Of a stretch of 15,685 bases of DNA, positions 7,211 through 15,223 are shown piece by piece (positions within the stretch are counted from its first letter, which is position 1; each line of letters opens with the position of its first letter). This stretch comes from Deltaproteobacteria bacterium. GTDB lineage: Bacteria; Myxococcota_A; UBA9042; DTJE01. A program made the translations under genes and the position numbers. The stretch lies in the NCBI GenBank assembly GCA_016784945.1, contig JADHTP010000042.1, positions 1 through 15,685 of the forward strand, in the 5' to 3' direction. Below the pieces are notes generated by a model. The model saw only the letters and a program-made list of their open reading frames with translations. It ran no database searches and was not told the origin of the DNA.

Positions 7211-8620
7211 ATGAAGCTATTCCTCAAATTCCTTGGTGTGATGGTCGTAGTGACCGCCGTCGCGTGCGGTGGTGGCGACGGTGATACCGACACGGGCATG
7301 CCCGACAGCGGTATGGCGGACGTCTGTACGCCCGATTGTACCGACTTGGTCTGTGGCGACGACGGTTGCGGCGGAACCTGCGGCACCTGCGAAGTGGGCA
7401 AGAAGTGCGCCGACGACCAGATGACATGCGAAGACTGCACGGCCGACTGCACGGACCTGGTTTGCGGCGACGACGGTTGCGGCGGAACCTGCGACCCGGG
7501 ATGCGGCGCCGACGAAATGTGCGCGGCGGACCAGAAGTCCTGCGAATGCGCCCCTGACTGCACCGACAAGGAGTGCGGCGACGACGGTTGCGGCGGCGAC
7601 ACCTGCGGCACCTGCACCGGCGACAAGGCCTGCATCGACTTCAAGTGCGTGGACTGCACCCCCGACTGCACCGACAAGGAATGCGGCGATGACGGCTGCG
7701 GCGACTCCTGCGGCGACTGCATGGCCTTCGGCAAGCTGGCCACCTGCGGCGCGGACCAGAAGTGCGAATGCACCCCCGACTGCACCGACAAGGTCTGCGG
7801 CGACGACGGCTGCGCCGGCGAAACCTGCGGCACCTGCGGCATGGACGAAGAATGCTACATGGGCGAGTGCGTGGGTCCCTGCACGCTCCCCGACGCCTGG
7901 GACCCCACTGGCATGATGACGTCCCTCCAGAGCCCGACCGATGCCGAAGTGGTGGGCAACATCTGCCCCGACTTCTCGGGCGACGGCAAGGGCGACAACG
8001 GCCTCAAGACCCTGGCCTCCATGATCAACCCCGAACTGGAGAAGGCCCTGGCCGGCGGCGAAATGGGCATCCTGTTCGAGTTCCTGGGCGTGGCCACGCC
8101 CGATGACTTCACCCTGGTGGGCCAGGTGGGTGCACCCGAGTCCGACGGCGCCACCGCCTTCCTGATCGAGGCGGCCGGTTACGACCCGCTGTGTGAGCCC
8201 CTGATCACCTTCCCGAATTCCTCCATCACCGACGGCGAACTGGCGGCGGGCCCCTCGGTCTTCACCCTGGACCTCGCGGCCCTGGGCGTGGACGAGGTTC
8301 CCCTCGTGCTCTCCATCGGCGACACTCAGATCACCGGCACCGTGACCGAGTCCGGCGCTGACGGCGTGGTGGTCACCGGCGGCGTGCTGGCCGGCGTGCT
8401 GACCAAGGAGCTCGTGGACGAGGCCCTGGCCACGGCCGAAGAGGCCTGCAACGTGCCCGAGCCCGAGTCCTTCTGCAGCTACTTGAGCGTGGCCAAGCAG
8501 TTCCTGCCGATGCTGTTCGACCTGGACCTGGACGAGGACGGCATCGAGGACGCTGCCTCGGTGTGCTTCGTGTACACCCTTGACAAGGCCACCATTTCCG
8601 GCTTCGTGCCTGAACAGTAG
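7211..8620 (+). CDS. Cysteine-rich repeat lipoprotein with calcium-type Asp loops
   Basis: This is a predicted exported lipoprotein of unknown function, 469 residues. The signal peptide ends at Cys19 (VTAVAC), followed by a Gly/Asp/Thr linker typical of a flexible tether. Residues 39-223 are five tandem cysteine-rich repeats of 36-38 residues with the core CTPDCTDKxCGDDGCGGxCGxC. The many Cys should be disulfide-bonded outside the cytoplasm. Residues 224-469 form a separate domain with few Cys and two Asp-rich loops, DFSGDGKGDN and DLDEDGIED, resembling EF-hand or thrombospondin type 3 calcium sites. The start is fixed by GGAGG six nt upstream and a good promoter, and the gene ends just before a hairpin terminator, so it appears to be a single-gene unit. 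Similar Cys repeats are known from myxobacterial and bradymonad surface proteins. Binding partner and role are unknown. Confidence 0.9.
   Translation: MKLFLKFLGVMVVVTAVACGGGDGDTDTGMPDSGMADVCTPDCTDLVCGDDGCGGTCGTCEVGKKCADDQMTCEDCTADCTDLVCGDDGCGGTCDPGCGADEMCAADQKSCECAPDCTDKECGDDGCGGDTCGTCTGDKACIDFKCVDCTPDCTDKECGDDGCGDSCGDCMAFGKLATCGADQKCECTPDCTDKVCGDDGCAGETCGTCGMDEECYMGECVGPCTLPDAWDPTGMMTSLQSPTDAEVVGNICPDFSGDGKGDNGLKTLASMINPELEKALAGGEMGILFEFLGVATPDDFTLVGQVGAPESDGATAFLIEAAGYDPLCEPLITFPNSSITDGELAAGPSVFTLDLAALGVDEVPLVLSIGDTQITGTVTESGADGVVVTGGVLAGVLTKELVDEALATAEEACNVPEPESFCSYLSVAKQFLPMLFDLDLDEDGIEDAASVCFVYTLDKATISGFVPEQ
7325..7879 (+). repeat. Five in-frame tandem repeats encoding cysteine-rich modules
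   Basis: Repeat units begin at 7325, 7436, 7547, 7655 and 7769 (lengths 111, 111, 108, 114 and 111 bp). The core coding for CGDDGCGG is nearly identical at DNA level, especially in the first three units. The spacer between cores varies more. Such conservation suggests recent duplication or gene conversion rather than protein-level selection alone. Confidence 0.9.
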
Positions 8621-8637
8621 GTCAACCCGATTCGTCA

Positions 8638-8677
8638 CCCGGGCGGTCCTCACGGGCCGCCCGGGACGTTTCCTTTT
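8638..8677 (+). terminator. Rho-independent-like terminator after the cysteine-rich lipoprotein gene
   Basis: A perfect 9-bp GC stem, CCCGGGCGG (8638-8646) with CCGCCCGGG (8657-8665), closes a 10-nt loop 17 nt after the TAG stop. It is followed by an interrupted T-rich tail (ACGTTTCCTTTT). The stem is strong but the T-run is imperfect. Confidence 0.75.
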
Positions 8678-8705
8678 CAGCCAACAGCCAACAGCCAACA
8701 GCCAA
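8678..8705. repeat. Heptamer tandem array, four units of CAGCCAA
   Basis: Four exact copies of CAGCCAA occupy 28 bp, starting one base after the terminator T-tail. Read in another phase the units are GCCAACA, GCCAACA, GCCAACA and GCCAATG. Each fits GYCRAYR, the consensus that also covers the array at 3380-3414. The array is in the gap 8621-8768 upstream of the PBP gene; the rest of that gap shows no clear promoter. Confidence 0.9.
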
Positions 8706-8768
8706 TGGTCTAGCGTGGATCGCGCCATCTGCGATAGGCGATGTTCTCTCCTGTGGTATCTTTCGGCC

Positions 8769-11315
8769 ATGGTGGAATCCGTTCAAATCGCCAACCGACG
8801 AAGCGGCCGGGCCTGGGCCTGGGCGATCAGGATCGGGGTGATCCTGGGGATTGCAGGTTGCCTGGCCGTCGGGCAGATCGCCCTGGGTGCCTACGTCACC
8901 TTGTCGAAGGACCTGCCGGCCATCCCCCCTTTCGATGACATCCGGTTCGGCAGCGTCAGCACCGTTCGGGCCTCCCACGGACAGGTGCTGGGCGAGCGTT
9001 TCGAGGAGCGTCGATACCTGATTCCCTACGAGCACCTTCCCGACGTCCTGGTCCAGGCCTTCATCGCCTCGGAGGACAAGCGTTTCTTCGAACACGGCGG
9101 GGTGGATGTGCTGGGTGTCCTGAGGGCCATCTGGACCAATCTGCGGGCGGGGCGCGTCCGGGAAGGCGCCAGCACCATCACCCAGCAACTGGCGAGGAGC
9201 CTGCTGCTGTCCAACGAGCAGACCTACAAGAGGAAGATCCGGGAAGCCGCCGTGGCCAGGCGAATCGAAGACATCTACACCAAGGACCAGATCCTCCTGC
9301 TGTACCTGAACCTGATCTACCTGGGAAGCCGCTACTACGGTGTCCAGGCCGCCGCCCTGGGTTACTTCGGAAAGGACGTGTCCGAATTGTCCGTGTCAGA
9401 GGCCGCCGCCATTTCGGCATCGGCCCAGACACCGCACCGGGTCAACCCGGCCCGCAGTCCCGATGAAATCAAGGAACGGAGGGACCGCGTCATCCACCGC
9501 ATGACGGACGCGGGATTCATCGACAGGACACAGGCGGAAGAAGCCCTCGGCGAACAGGTCAGGACCATCGCCCGCAAGGACAACCTCGGCGACCGCGCCC
9601 CGGTGCCGGCCATGGAACTGATGGGGCTCCTCAAGACCCTGGAGGGCGGTGACCAGGAGGAAGGCCTGCTCGTGTCGCGGGGCGGGGTTACGGCCGTCTC
9701 CACCATCGACCTGGGGTTCCAGCGGGCGGCGCAGGCAGCCAGTTTCCGGGCCGGCCTGGCCCTGGGCCGCAGGCAGGGTTTTCTGGGCCCGCTGGCCACC
9801 CTGCCCGAAGGCAAATGGGATACGTTCGCGCGCAGGAACGGCCAATGGATGGCCTCCCTGGGACCCTTCCAGAACCTGCCCGACGGAACACTCCTGCTGG
9901 CCCTGGTCACGTCCACCTCCAGGAAAAAGGTGGAAGTCCGCCTGTCACCGGACATCCGGGGAACACTGCCCCTGGCCCACATGAAGTGGGCGATTCCCTA
10001 TACCGAGTTTCCCCTGACCGAAGGGGACAAGGATCGACGGCGACGGTCGGGACGTGTCTCGCTGGACGGCAGGCTGAAAAAGGCGGACACGGCCCTGTCA
10101 CCCGGTGACGTGGTCCTGGTGAGCCGGGCCGAACCCCCGAAAAAGAAAAAACGACGAAAGAAAAAGACCGACGAGCCAGTCCCGGCAGAGGCGCCGCCCG
10201 AGTTGTTCTTTGCCCTCGAACAGTTTCCCCGGCCCCAGGCCGCCCTTCTGGCCGTGGAACCCCGCTCGGGTTACGTTCAGGCCATGTCGGGGGGCACCGA
10301 CTTCGACCTGTCCCAGTTCAACCGCACCACGTCGCTGCGCCAGATCGGCAGCACCGTGAAGCCCGTCTATTACGCCAAGGCCTACGACATCGGGATCCCG
10401 CCGTCCACCGTGGTCAGCGGGGTTCCCTTCCGGGAAGGGGCCTGGACGCCGACGCGGGGGCGGACCGTGGACGATATGACCCTGTACGAGGCCCTGACAC
10501 GGTCCGAGAACAACGTGTCGCTCAGGGTCTTCAAGATGGTGCTGGATCGGGTTGGCGTGGAGGGGCTCAACGAGTGGATCGGCCGGCTGGGCCTGAACCG
10601 TCCCTTTGAGGGGTACCCCGCGGAAGGCCTGGGGGTGGACTCCACGCCACAGGAACTGCTGAAGGTCTTCAGCACCATTGCCAACCAGGGGATTCGACCG
10701 GATTTTTCGTTCATCAAGGTGGTCCGGGACAACCAGGGCCGGATCCTTCGCGACCATCGGTCGGCCAGGGATGCCACGGTCCCGATCCGGGACGCCCTGT
10801 CCCGTGAAGTGGCGCTGGGCCCGGACGCCTCCCGGCGGGCCATCACCGCTGAGGTGGCATGGATCGTGTCCGAGAACCTGCGGCGGGTGGTGGAATCGGG
10901 CACCGCACGGCGGGCGCGAAAGCTGGACAAGCCCGTGTCCGGCAAGACCGGGACGCTCCCCTACGATGTATGGTTCGTGGGCTGGACGCCTGAGCTGGCC
11001 GCCGTCACCTGGGTGGGGGAAGACCGCAGGACCCGCTATCTGGGCCGGAGCAAGGTCTCCAGTCGCGTCTACGGATCGGACACGGCGCTTCCCGCCTGGC
11101 TGGACTTCATGAAGGTGGCGATTCGGGACCGCCCCGAGGCGCTGGAACCCGCATCGTCACCCGAGGGCATCATCGAAGTGGAGATCGATCCCGCGACCGG
11201 CCTGCTGGCCCGTGAGGGGGGCCTCCTGATTCCGCACCTGAGCGGCACCGAACCCGTGGAATTCACCCCCGAGCCCTGGGACCAGCCCGCCGGCATGGAA
11301 CTGGCGGAGTTCTGA
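8769..11315 (+). CDS. Bifunctional class A penicillin-binding protein (PBP1A-like)
   Basis: The enzyme polymerises lipid II into glycan strands and cross-links the peptides in the periplasm. It has 848 residues, with one N-terminal membrane anchor at about 15-45. The GT51 domain (about 70-250) has catalytic Glu102 in ASEDKRFFEHGG, GASTITQQLARS, and the second Glu at 159. A middle region with SPGDVVLV resembles the OB-fold insertion of PBP1A. The transpeptidase domain has Ser528-x-x-Lys531 (GSTVK), Ser579-Glu-Asn581 and Lys726-Thr-Gly728, so all three active-site motifs are intact. Residues 458-466 are nine consecutive Lys/Arg, an unusual loop. The longer frame back to 8580 overlaps the previous gene and the terminator, so ATG 8769 is chosen although its Shine-Dalgarno is weak. 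The gene is convergent with yqeY, leaving 9 bp between stops. Confidence 0.93.
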   Translation: MVESVQIANRRSGRAWAWAIRIGVILGIAGCLAVGQIALGAYVTLSKDLPAIPPFDDIRFGSVSTVRASHGQVLGERFEERRYLIPYEHLPDVLVQAFIASEDKRFFEHGGVDVLGVLRAIWTNLRAGRVREGASTITQQLARSLLLSNEQTYKRKIREAAVARRIEDIYTKDQILLLYLNLIYLGSRYYGVQAAALGYFGKDVSELSVSEAAAISASAQTPHRVNPARSPDEIKERRDRVIHRMTDAGFIDRTQAEEALGEQVRTIARKDNLGDRAPVPAMELMGLLKTLEGGDQEEGLLVSRGGVTAVSTIDLGFQRAAQAASFRAGLALGRRQGFLGPLATLPEGKWDTFARRNGQWMASLGPFQNLPDGTLLLALVTSTSRKKVEVRLSPDIRGTLPLAHMKWAIPYTEFPLTEGDKDRRRRSGRVSLDGRLKKADTALSPGDVVLVSRAEPPKKKKRRKKKTDEPVPAEAPPELFFALEQFPRPQAALLAVEPRSGYVQAMSGGTDFDLSQFNRTTSLRQIGSTVKPVYYAKAYDIGIPPSTVVSGVPFREGAWTPTRGRTVDDMTLYEALTRSENNVSLRVFKMVLDRVGVEGLNEWIGRLGLNRPFEGYPAEGLGVDSTPQELLKVFSTIANQGIRPDFSFIKVVRDNQGRILRDHRSARDATVPIRDALSREVALGPDASRRAITAEVAWIVSENLRRVVESGTARRARKLDKPVSGKTGTLPYDVWFVGWTPELAAVTWVGEDRRTRYLGRSKVSSRVYGSDTALPAWLDFMKVAIRDRPEALEPASSPEGIIEVEIDPATGLLAREGGLLIPHLSGTEPVEFTPEPWDQPAGMELAEF

Positions 11316-11324
11316 GGCCCGCCC

Positions 11325-11783
11325 CTATTCGCCCAGTTCGGTTTCCGCGATCCGCCTGACGAGTGCGGCGTCCACCTCGCCCTTGTGGGCCTTCATGACG
11401 GCCCCCATGACGCGGCCAATCGCCCCTTTGCCAGACACGGCCAGGTCGGACACCAAGGCCCGCACCAGTTCGCGGGTTTCCTCCTCCGACTTCATCTTGG
11501 GAAGCCAGGCGCCCAGGTAGTCCACTTCGAACCGGTACTTGGCCACCACAGGACTGTCGCCGCGGCCACCGCCCTCGATCTCCTTGATGGACTTCTCCAG
11601 TGTCTTCACGTAGGACCCGATCAACCCGATAACGAGTTCATCGTCAATTTCCCCGGTGAATCCGGCGGAGGTCCTCTTTTCCGATATCCGTGTCTTGATC
11701 ATCCGGATGGCGTCCGCCTGGTCCTTTTCATGGGCCTTGAGGGCGCGTACCAGTTCCTTGTCCAGGCGTTCCAGCAGTGTCAT
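11325..11783 (-). CDS. yqeY: GatB/YqeY domain-containing protein
   Basis: This is a small cytosolic protein of 152 residues, the usual size for YqeY. It shares fold features with the tail domain of the GatB subunit of tRNA-dependent amidotransferase, which contacts tRNA, but its own function is not established. The sequence matches along its full length: MTLLERLDKELVRALKAHEK, then RMIKTRISEK, the YLGAWLPK segment, and the C-terminal GAIGRVMGAVMKAHKGEVDA, which is the family's most recognisable part. GGGGAGG lies about five nt before ATG 11783, which settles the start. It is divergent from the DUF507 gene and appears to be transcribed alone from a perfect TATAAT at 11811-11816. In many genomes yqeY follows rpsU; no rpsU is present here. 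Confidence 0.93.
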   Translation of the reverse strand: MTLLERLDKELVRALKAHEKDQADAIRMIKTRISEKRTSAGFTGEIDDELVIGLIGSYVKTLEKSIKEIEGGGRGDSPVVAKYRFEVDYLGAWLPKMKSEEETRELVRALVSDLAVSGKGAIGRVMGAVMKAHKGEVDAALVRRIAETELGE

Positions 11784-11810
11784 GGGTGCCTCCCCGCTTT
11801 GACTTCGAGG

Positions 11811-11816
11811 ATTATA
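11811..11816 (-). promoter_or_regulatory. -10 box TATAAT for yqeY
   Basis: A perfect TATAAT on the minus strand lies 27 nt upstream of ATG 11783, giving a short leader of about 20 nt. No good -35 is present at 17-18 bp (ACGGTT or CGGTTC), so an activator or weak basal use is possible. Confidence 0.45.
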
Positions 11817-11860
11817 CTCCCGGGACGCCGATGGAACCGTGGAAAACCATCAATATTTCG

Positions 11861-11887
11861 TTGCGAACGCATTTTGTCTGTGATAAC
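11861..11887 (+). promoter_or_regulatory. Weak candidate promoter for the DUF507 gene
   Basis: TTGCGA (11861-11866) and GATAAC (11882-11887, preceded by TGT as in an extended -10) have a 15-bp spacer, which is short. Each box is 4 of 6. It lies in the divergent gap 11784-11942 about 55 bp before the start codon. A small stem, GGCCC 11903-11907 with GGGCC 11917-11921, lies in the leader. Confidence 0.25.
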
Positions 11888-11942
11888 TTCCCGCATCCGT
11901 CAGGCCCCCATCTACAGGGCCAACGGTCAGCTTGGAGGGACT

Positions 11943-12464
11943 ATGAGACTTTTCAGCGGCAAGGTCCCGGCACTTGCTCACGACCTGGTCGTCGCCCTGA
12001 CCGGGGAAGGATCCATCGAAGTCAAGGCCGAGGAGATCCACGAAGTCGAACTCGATGTGGAGTCCGTCCTCAAGGAATACATCCGGGCCGAGCGCGAAAT
12101 CACGGACCGGGCCAGGGACGTGATCGCCACGCAAAAGCGCGACTACACCGAACTCAAGAAGATCAAGGCGCAGATCGCAAGGGAGCGGGGCTTCCAGATC
12201 GACGAGGACGCCATCGAGTACCTCACGACCCAGCTCATCGAGGCCCTCATTCACAGCCGTCACGTGGAAGAGGTCTTCGGCATGGACAACGAACTGACCG
12301 TGCTGATCACGCCCGTGCTCAGGAAGCACCTGGCTGCGGACGAGGAACTGGACAACGAGGTCCGGCGCCGGATCAAGAATCTCCAGGAAGGGACCAGCGC
12401 CTGGGATGTCCAGTACGGCAAGATCAAGGAAGAGCTGCAACGCACCCGCAAACTCGGCATCTGA
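11943..12464 (+). CDS. DUF507 family protein with internal duplication
   Basis: This is a cytosolic, highly charged, mainly helical protein of 173 residues; DUF507 has no assigned biochemical function. ATG 11943 is preceded by GGAGG at 11934-11938, and the longer frame running back across the divergent yqeY start is not credible. The two halves align with each other, about 9-87 with 95-173. LAHDLVVAL matches LTTQLIEAL, VESVLKEYIRAEREITDRARDVI matches ITPVLRKHLAADEELDNEVRRRI, and KKIKAQIARERGFQI matches GKIKEELQRTRKLGI. Single-unit members of about 90 residues with a terminal KxxLAxERGF motif exist in Geobacter-type genomes, so this looks like a tandem double unit. It converges on the GT51 gene with a 54-bp gap and no visible terminator. 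Confidence 0.88.
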   Translation: MRLFSGKVPALAHDLVVALTGEGSIEVKAEEIHEVELDVESVLKEYIRAEREITDRARDVIATQKRDYTELKKIKAQIARERGFQIDEDAIEYLTTQLIEALIHSRHVEEVFGMDNELTVLITPVLRKHLAADEELDNEVRRRIKNLQEGTSAWDVQYGKIKEELQRTRKLGI

Positions 12465-12518
12465 TTCGAAACCGCCGCTTACGACACAGACATGACCGTG
12501 GATTTGGGGTCCTGGCTT

Positions 12519-15215
12519 TCAATCGCCGGAGAACTCGTCGTCCGGAATGTCCCTGTAACCAGCGTCCCCGTCATCGGCTTCGGGTGTTTCGGTCAACACG
12601 AACCGGATCCGCTGGTTCATGATCGTTTCCAGTCTCTCCGGTGTGATCTTTCCCCTTCTCGCCATTTCCTTCAGGAGCCTCTTGACCCGCCGTTCGAAGG
12701 ACAGGGGTACGGCGCCTTCCTCGAAATGACGGTGATTACCCCGGGGATTGGGAATGATGCTGACCAGGTAACCGGCTTCCAGGAGACCCAGTTCCGACGG
12801 TTTCTTTCCGAAATAGTGCATGGCGGCCTCACCGAGACCGTGGCTGTCGGGCCCCCACTCCACCACGTTGAGGTACAGCTCGAGGATCCTGTCCTTTGAC
12901 AGGAATCGCTCCAACTGCCAGGTGATGAAGGCCTCCTGCAGCTTCCTGGCAAGCGTCTTTTCGCTGGACAGGAACAGGTTTTTCACCAGCTGTTGTGACA
13001 GGGTGCTGGCCCCCTGATAGAAACCGCCCCGTTCCAGGTTGACCCTGAGGGACCGACGAATCCCCCCCAGCGAAAACCCGTGGTGCTTGAAGAACAGCGC
13101 GTCCTCGCTGGTGGTCAACGCGCCAATCAGGTAGCCGGGCACGTCATCCAGGGACACCCATGCCGGTGACGAGGGGCCGATGAAACGCTTGACCACACGA
13201 CCGCCGCTCTCCTCGATCCGGTGGAAGAACTCGTGGCGCAGCAGATCAAGATTGGCGCCGCTGCCCGGATCCAGGACCTTGAGGTCCGCCACGTCGGGTT
13301 GGAAATCGAACTTCAACAGCGACATGTCACGCGTGTCCACGTCGAGGCTCAAGGAGGCCGCAAAACTGCCCGACACGCGCACCCCCTTGAGGGCGGGAAT
13401 CATCTCCTTTGGTATGGACTCCAGCAGGTCCTGTGCCTTCAGCCTCTCCACCCGCGCCTCCAGTCGGACCCTGGGACGGTCCGGCATGGAAGAAACGGTC
13501 AGTTCCACGGGCATGCGGATGTCTCCCACACCGAGGAGACCGTCTTTCAGCGCCAGGCTGCCCGCGTCGGCGTCCAACGTGACGGCGCCCTTCATCCCCA
13601 GGTCGAGGTCCTTCAGGGGGCTGGAAGCGAGACCGGGGAGGAAGATCCCCACCCCTTCCACGGACAGCTTCCCTTCCAGGCCGAGCTTCTTTTTGGCCCC
13701 GTCCATGTCGAGGCCCAGTCGACAATCCCGCAATACGGTCCGTGGCTCCACCTGGAACCACCCGGGCAGCATCCCTCGATAGGGATAAAGCGGCAGGTGG
13801 CCGGCAAGGACCGACACGGACCCCGATCCCCCGGCCGGGTCCAGGTCGAAGCGGACTTCGTTGGCGCCCGAAGCAGCCTCGGGACACTCGAAGGTCAGGC
13901 GCCCTGCCACCCGCCCGGTCTCACTCGAACGGGCGAGAAAGGCGTCGATGTTCGCCAGTGAGGGTTCCGGCCCCGGCACGGGCCGCCCTCCCAGGAGATA
14001 TCGAACCGACGCCCCGTGGACCAGCACCCGGCCAGAAGGAAGCCGGCCCGCCAGTTCGGACACATTCGCGCGAAAGGCGGCGAGACTCCGGGTGATCCCG
14101 CGGGTCATCCGTTCCAGGTCCCTGCGGAATGCGCTGTCCTTCCCGTCTCCTGCCGCCTTCCTGGTCCCTGCCTCGGGGACGGGGACTGACGGTTCCGAAA
14201 CGGTCGGAAGCTCCAGGTCCGCCACCGGGTCGAAGAACTCCACTTCCACGATACGGCGGCCGACCACCAGGGGCTGCAACTGTTGGGGCAGGGCCAGGAC
14301 CGGATCCCGTGTCTTGTCCGATCCGTCCTTGACGCCGGAGTCGATGTCCTCCCAGCGGAAGGCCACCTTTTCTGCCGACACCGAAAACCGGTTCCTGACG
14401 CTCCAGGCCGGCGACAGGGCCTGTACCTCGCCGGGCTTCCAGGAAATGCCCGCGACGCTGGCCTCGCCGGAGTCCGTCTTGAAGGCCAGCGGCGGCTCAC
14501 TTTGCGCCTGCACGGCCTGGATCCCGGATTCCTGGTCGGCCCGCCCCTCCACCCGAAGCGCCCGATCCACTCCGTCGGCGAGCCGAAAACGCAACTCGGC
14601 GTCCAGGCCCACGGCCATGGCGTCCAGCGTATGGGCAGGCGCCCCGATCTCCACCCGCCCCCCGGTAACGCGCAGGGACCACGGGCCAGCCACGTGCACA
14701 TCGCCCCTTACGGCACCGATGCGCAGCCTGGGAAGAGGACGTGCCCTGGAACCCGTCACCATCGGGCCACCACCGCCGCCGGCCTCCCCTCCCTCGAGAA
14801 GACCCATCACACGCGTCAGGACCTCAGCCGGAGTGGCGAACGGTTTCGCCGGGTCACCGAGGCGGAGATCCAGTTCGCCGATATCAGCGTCCACCAGGCG
14901 GGGCCGACCGAACAGGAAGGACAGGGGATCGACCGTGAACTGCAGTTCCCGGGCACGCAGCGACCAGTCGCTTCCATCGGTCCACTCGAGGCTGCCGATG
15001 TCCACGGTCCATGTGCCGTCAAGGGCGATGTCGCCATGGGCCAGTTCCCCGGGCAGGCGCTGGGACAGGGTCGCGATGGACGCGGAAACACGGGCCGTCA
15101 CGAGGTGAGGCAATGCAATCCAGCCCGCCCCGATCGCCAGTACGACAACACAGAGGACGACACCTAGGATAATTGGGAGTTTGCGGGAGCCTGGTTTGTT
15201 AGAATCGAAAGGCAC
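12519..15215 (-). CDS. AsmA-like periplasmic region fused to a monofunctional GT51 peptidoglycan glycosyltransferase
   Basis: The C-terminal domain polymerises peptidoglycan glycan strands from lipid II; there is no transpeptidase domain. The protein has 898 residues, about four times a typical MtgA. One membrane segment (about 13-36) is followed by some 600 residues of beta-rich, AsmA/DUF748-like sequence (for example LRIGAVRGDVHVAGPWSLRV and repeated short strands), then GT51 at about 660-870. Catalytic Glu704 lies in TSEDALFFKHHG, GASTLSQQLVKNLFLSSEKT follows, and the second Glu is 761, the same 57-residue spacing as in the neighbouring PBP. The tail (ETPEADDGDAGYRDIPDDEF) is acidic. GTG 15215 is the earliest start because a TGA precedes it directly. 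There is no Shine-Dalgarno, so coupling to the lipoprotein gene that ends 8 nt upstream is likely. The AsmA assignment is weaker than the GT51 one. Confidence 0.9.
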   Translation of the reverse strand: MPFDSNKPGSRKLPIILGVVLCVVVLAIGAGWIALPHLVTARVSASIATLSQRLPGELAHGDIALDGTWTVDIGSLEWTDGSDWSLRARELQFTVDPLSFLFGRPRLVDADIGELDLRLGDPAKPFATPAEVLTRVMGLLEGGEAGGGGGPMVTGSRARPLPRLRIGAVRGDVHVAGPWSLRVTGGRVEIGAPAHTLDAMAVGLDAELRFRLADGVDRALRVEGRADQESGIQAVQAQSEPPLAFKTDSGEASVAGISWKPGEVQALSPAWSVRNRFSVSAEKVAFRWEDIDSGVKDGSDKTRDPVLALPQQLQPLVVGRRIVEVEFFDPVADLELPTVSEPSVPVPEAGTRKAAGDGKDSAFRRDLERMTRGITRSLAAFRANVSELAGRLPSGRVLVHGASVRYLLGGRPVPGPEPSLANIDAFLARSSETGRVAGRLTFECPEAASGANEVRFDLDPAGGSGSVSVLAGHLPLYPYRGMLPGWFQVEPRTVLRDCRLGLDMDGAKKKLGLEGKLSVEGVGIFLPGLASSPLKDLDLGMKGAVTLDADAGSLALKDGLLGVGDIRMPVELTVSSMPDRPRVRLEARVERLKAQDLLESIPKEMIPALKGVRVSGSFAASLSLDVDTRDMSLLKFDFQPDVADLKVLDPGSGANLDLLRHEFFHRIEESGGRVVKRFIGPSSPAWVSLDDVPGYLIGALTTSEDALFFKHHGFSLGGIRRSLRVNLERGGFYQGASTLSQQLVKNLFLSSEKTLARKLQEAFITWQLERFLSKDRILELYLNVVEWGPDSHGLGEAAMHYFGKKPSELGLLEAGYLVSIIPNPRGNHRHFEEGAVPLSFERRVKRLLKEMARRGKITPERLETIMNQRIRFVLTETPEADDGDAGYRDIPDDEFSGD

Positions 15216-15223
15216 TCAACTGA

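Noticed and set aside
7217..8770. Open frame of 517 codons on the minus strand opposite the cysteine-rich gene
   Set aside because: Its Ala/Val/Gly-rich repeats mirror the repeats of the real gene, which has a promoter, strong ribosome site, signal peptide and terminator.
10146..10152. A6C run resembling the A AAA AAC slippery heptamer of -1 frameshifting in the PBP gene
   Set aside because: The reading frame here is AAA AAA C, not A AAA AAC, and the zero-frame product contains an intact transpeptidase domain downstream.
12465..12518. Gap between the convergent DUF507 and GT51 genes examined for a bidirectional terminator
   Set aside because: No stem with adjacent T-run was found in the 54 bp.
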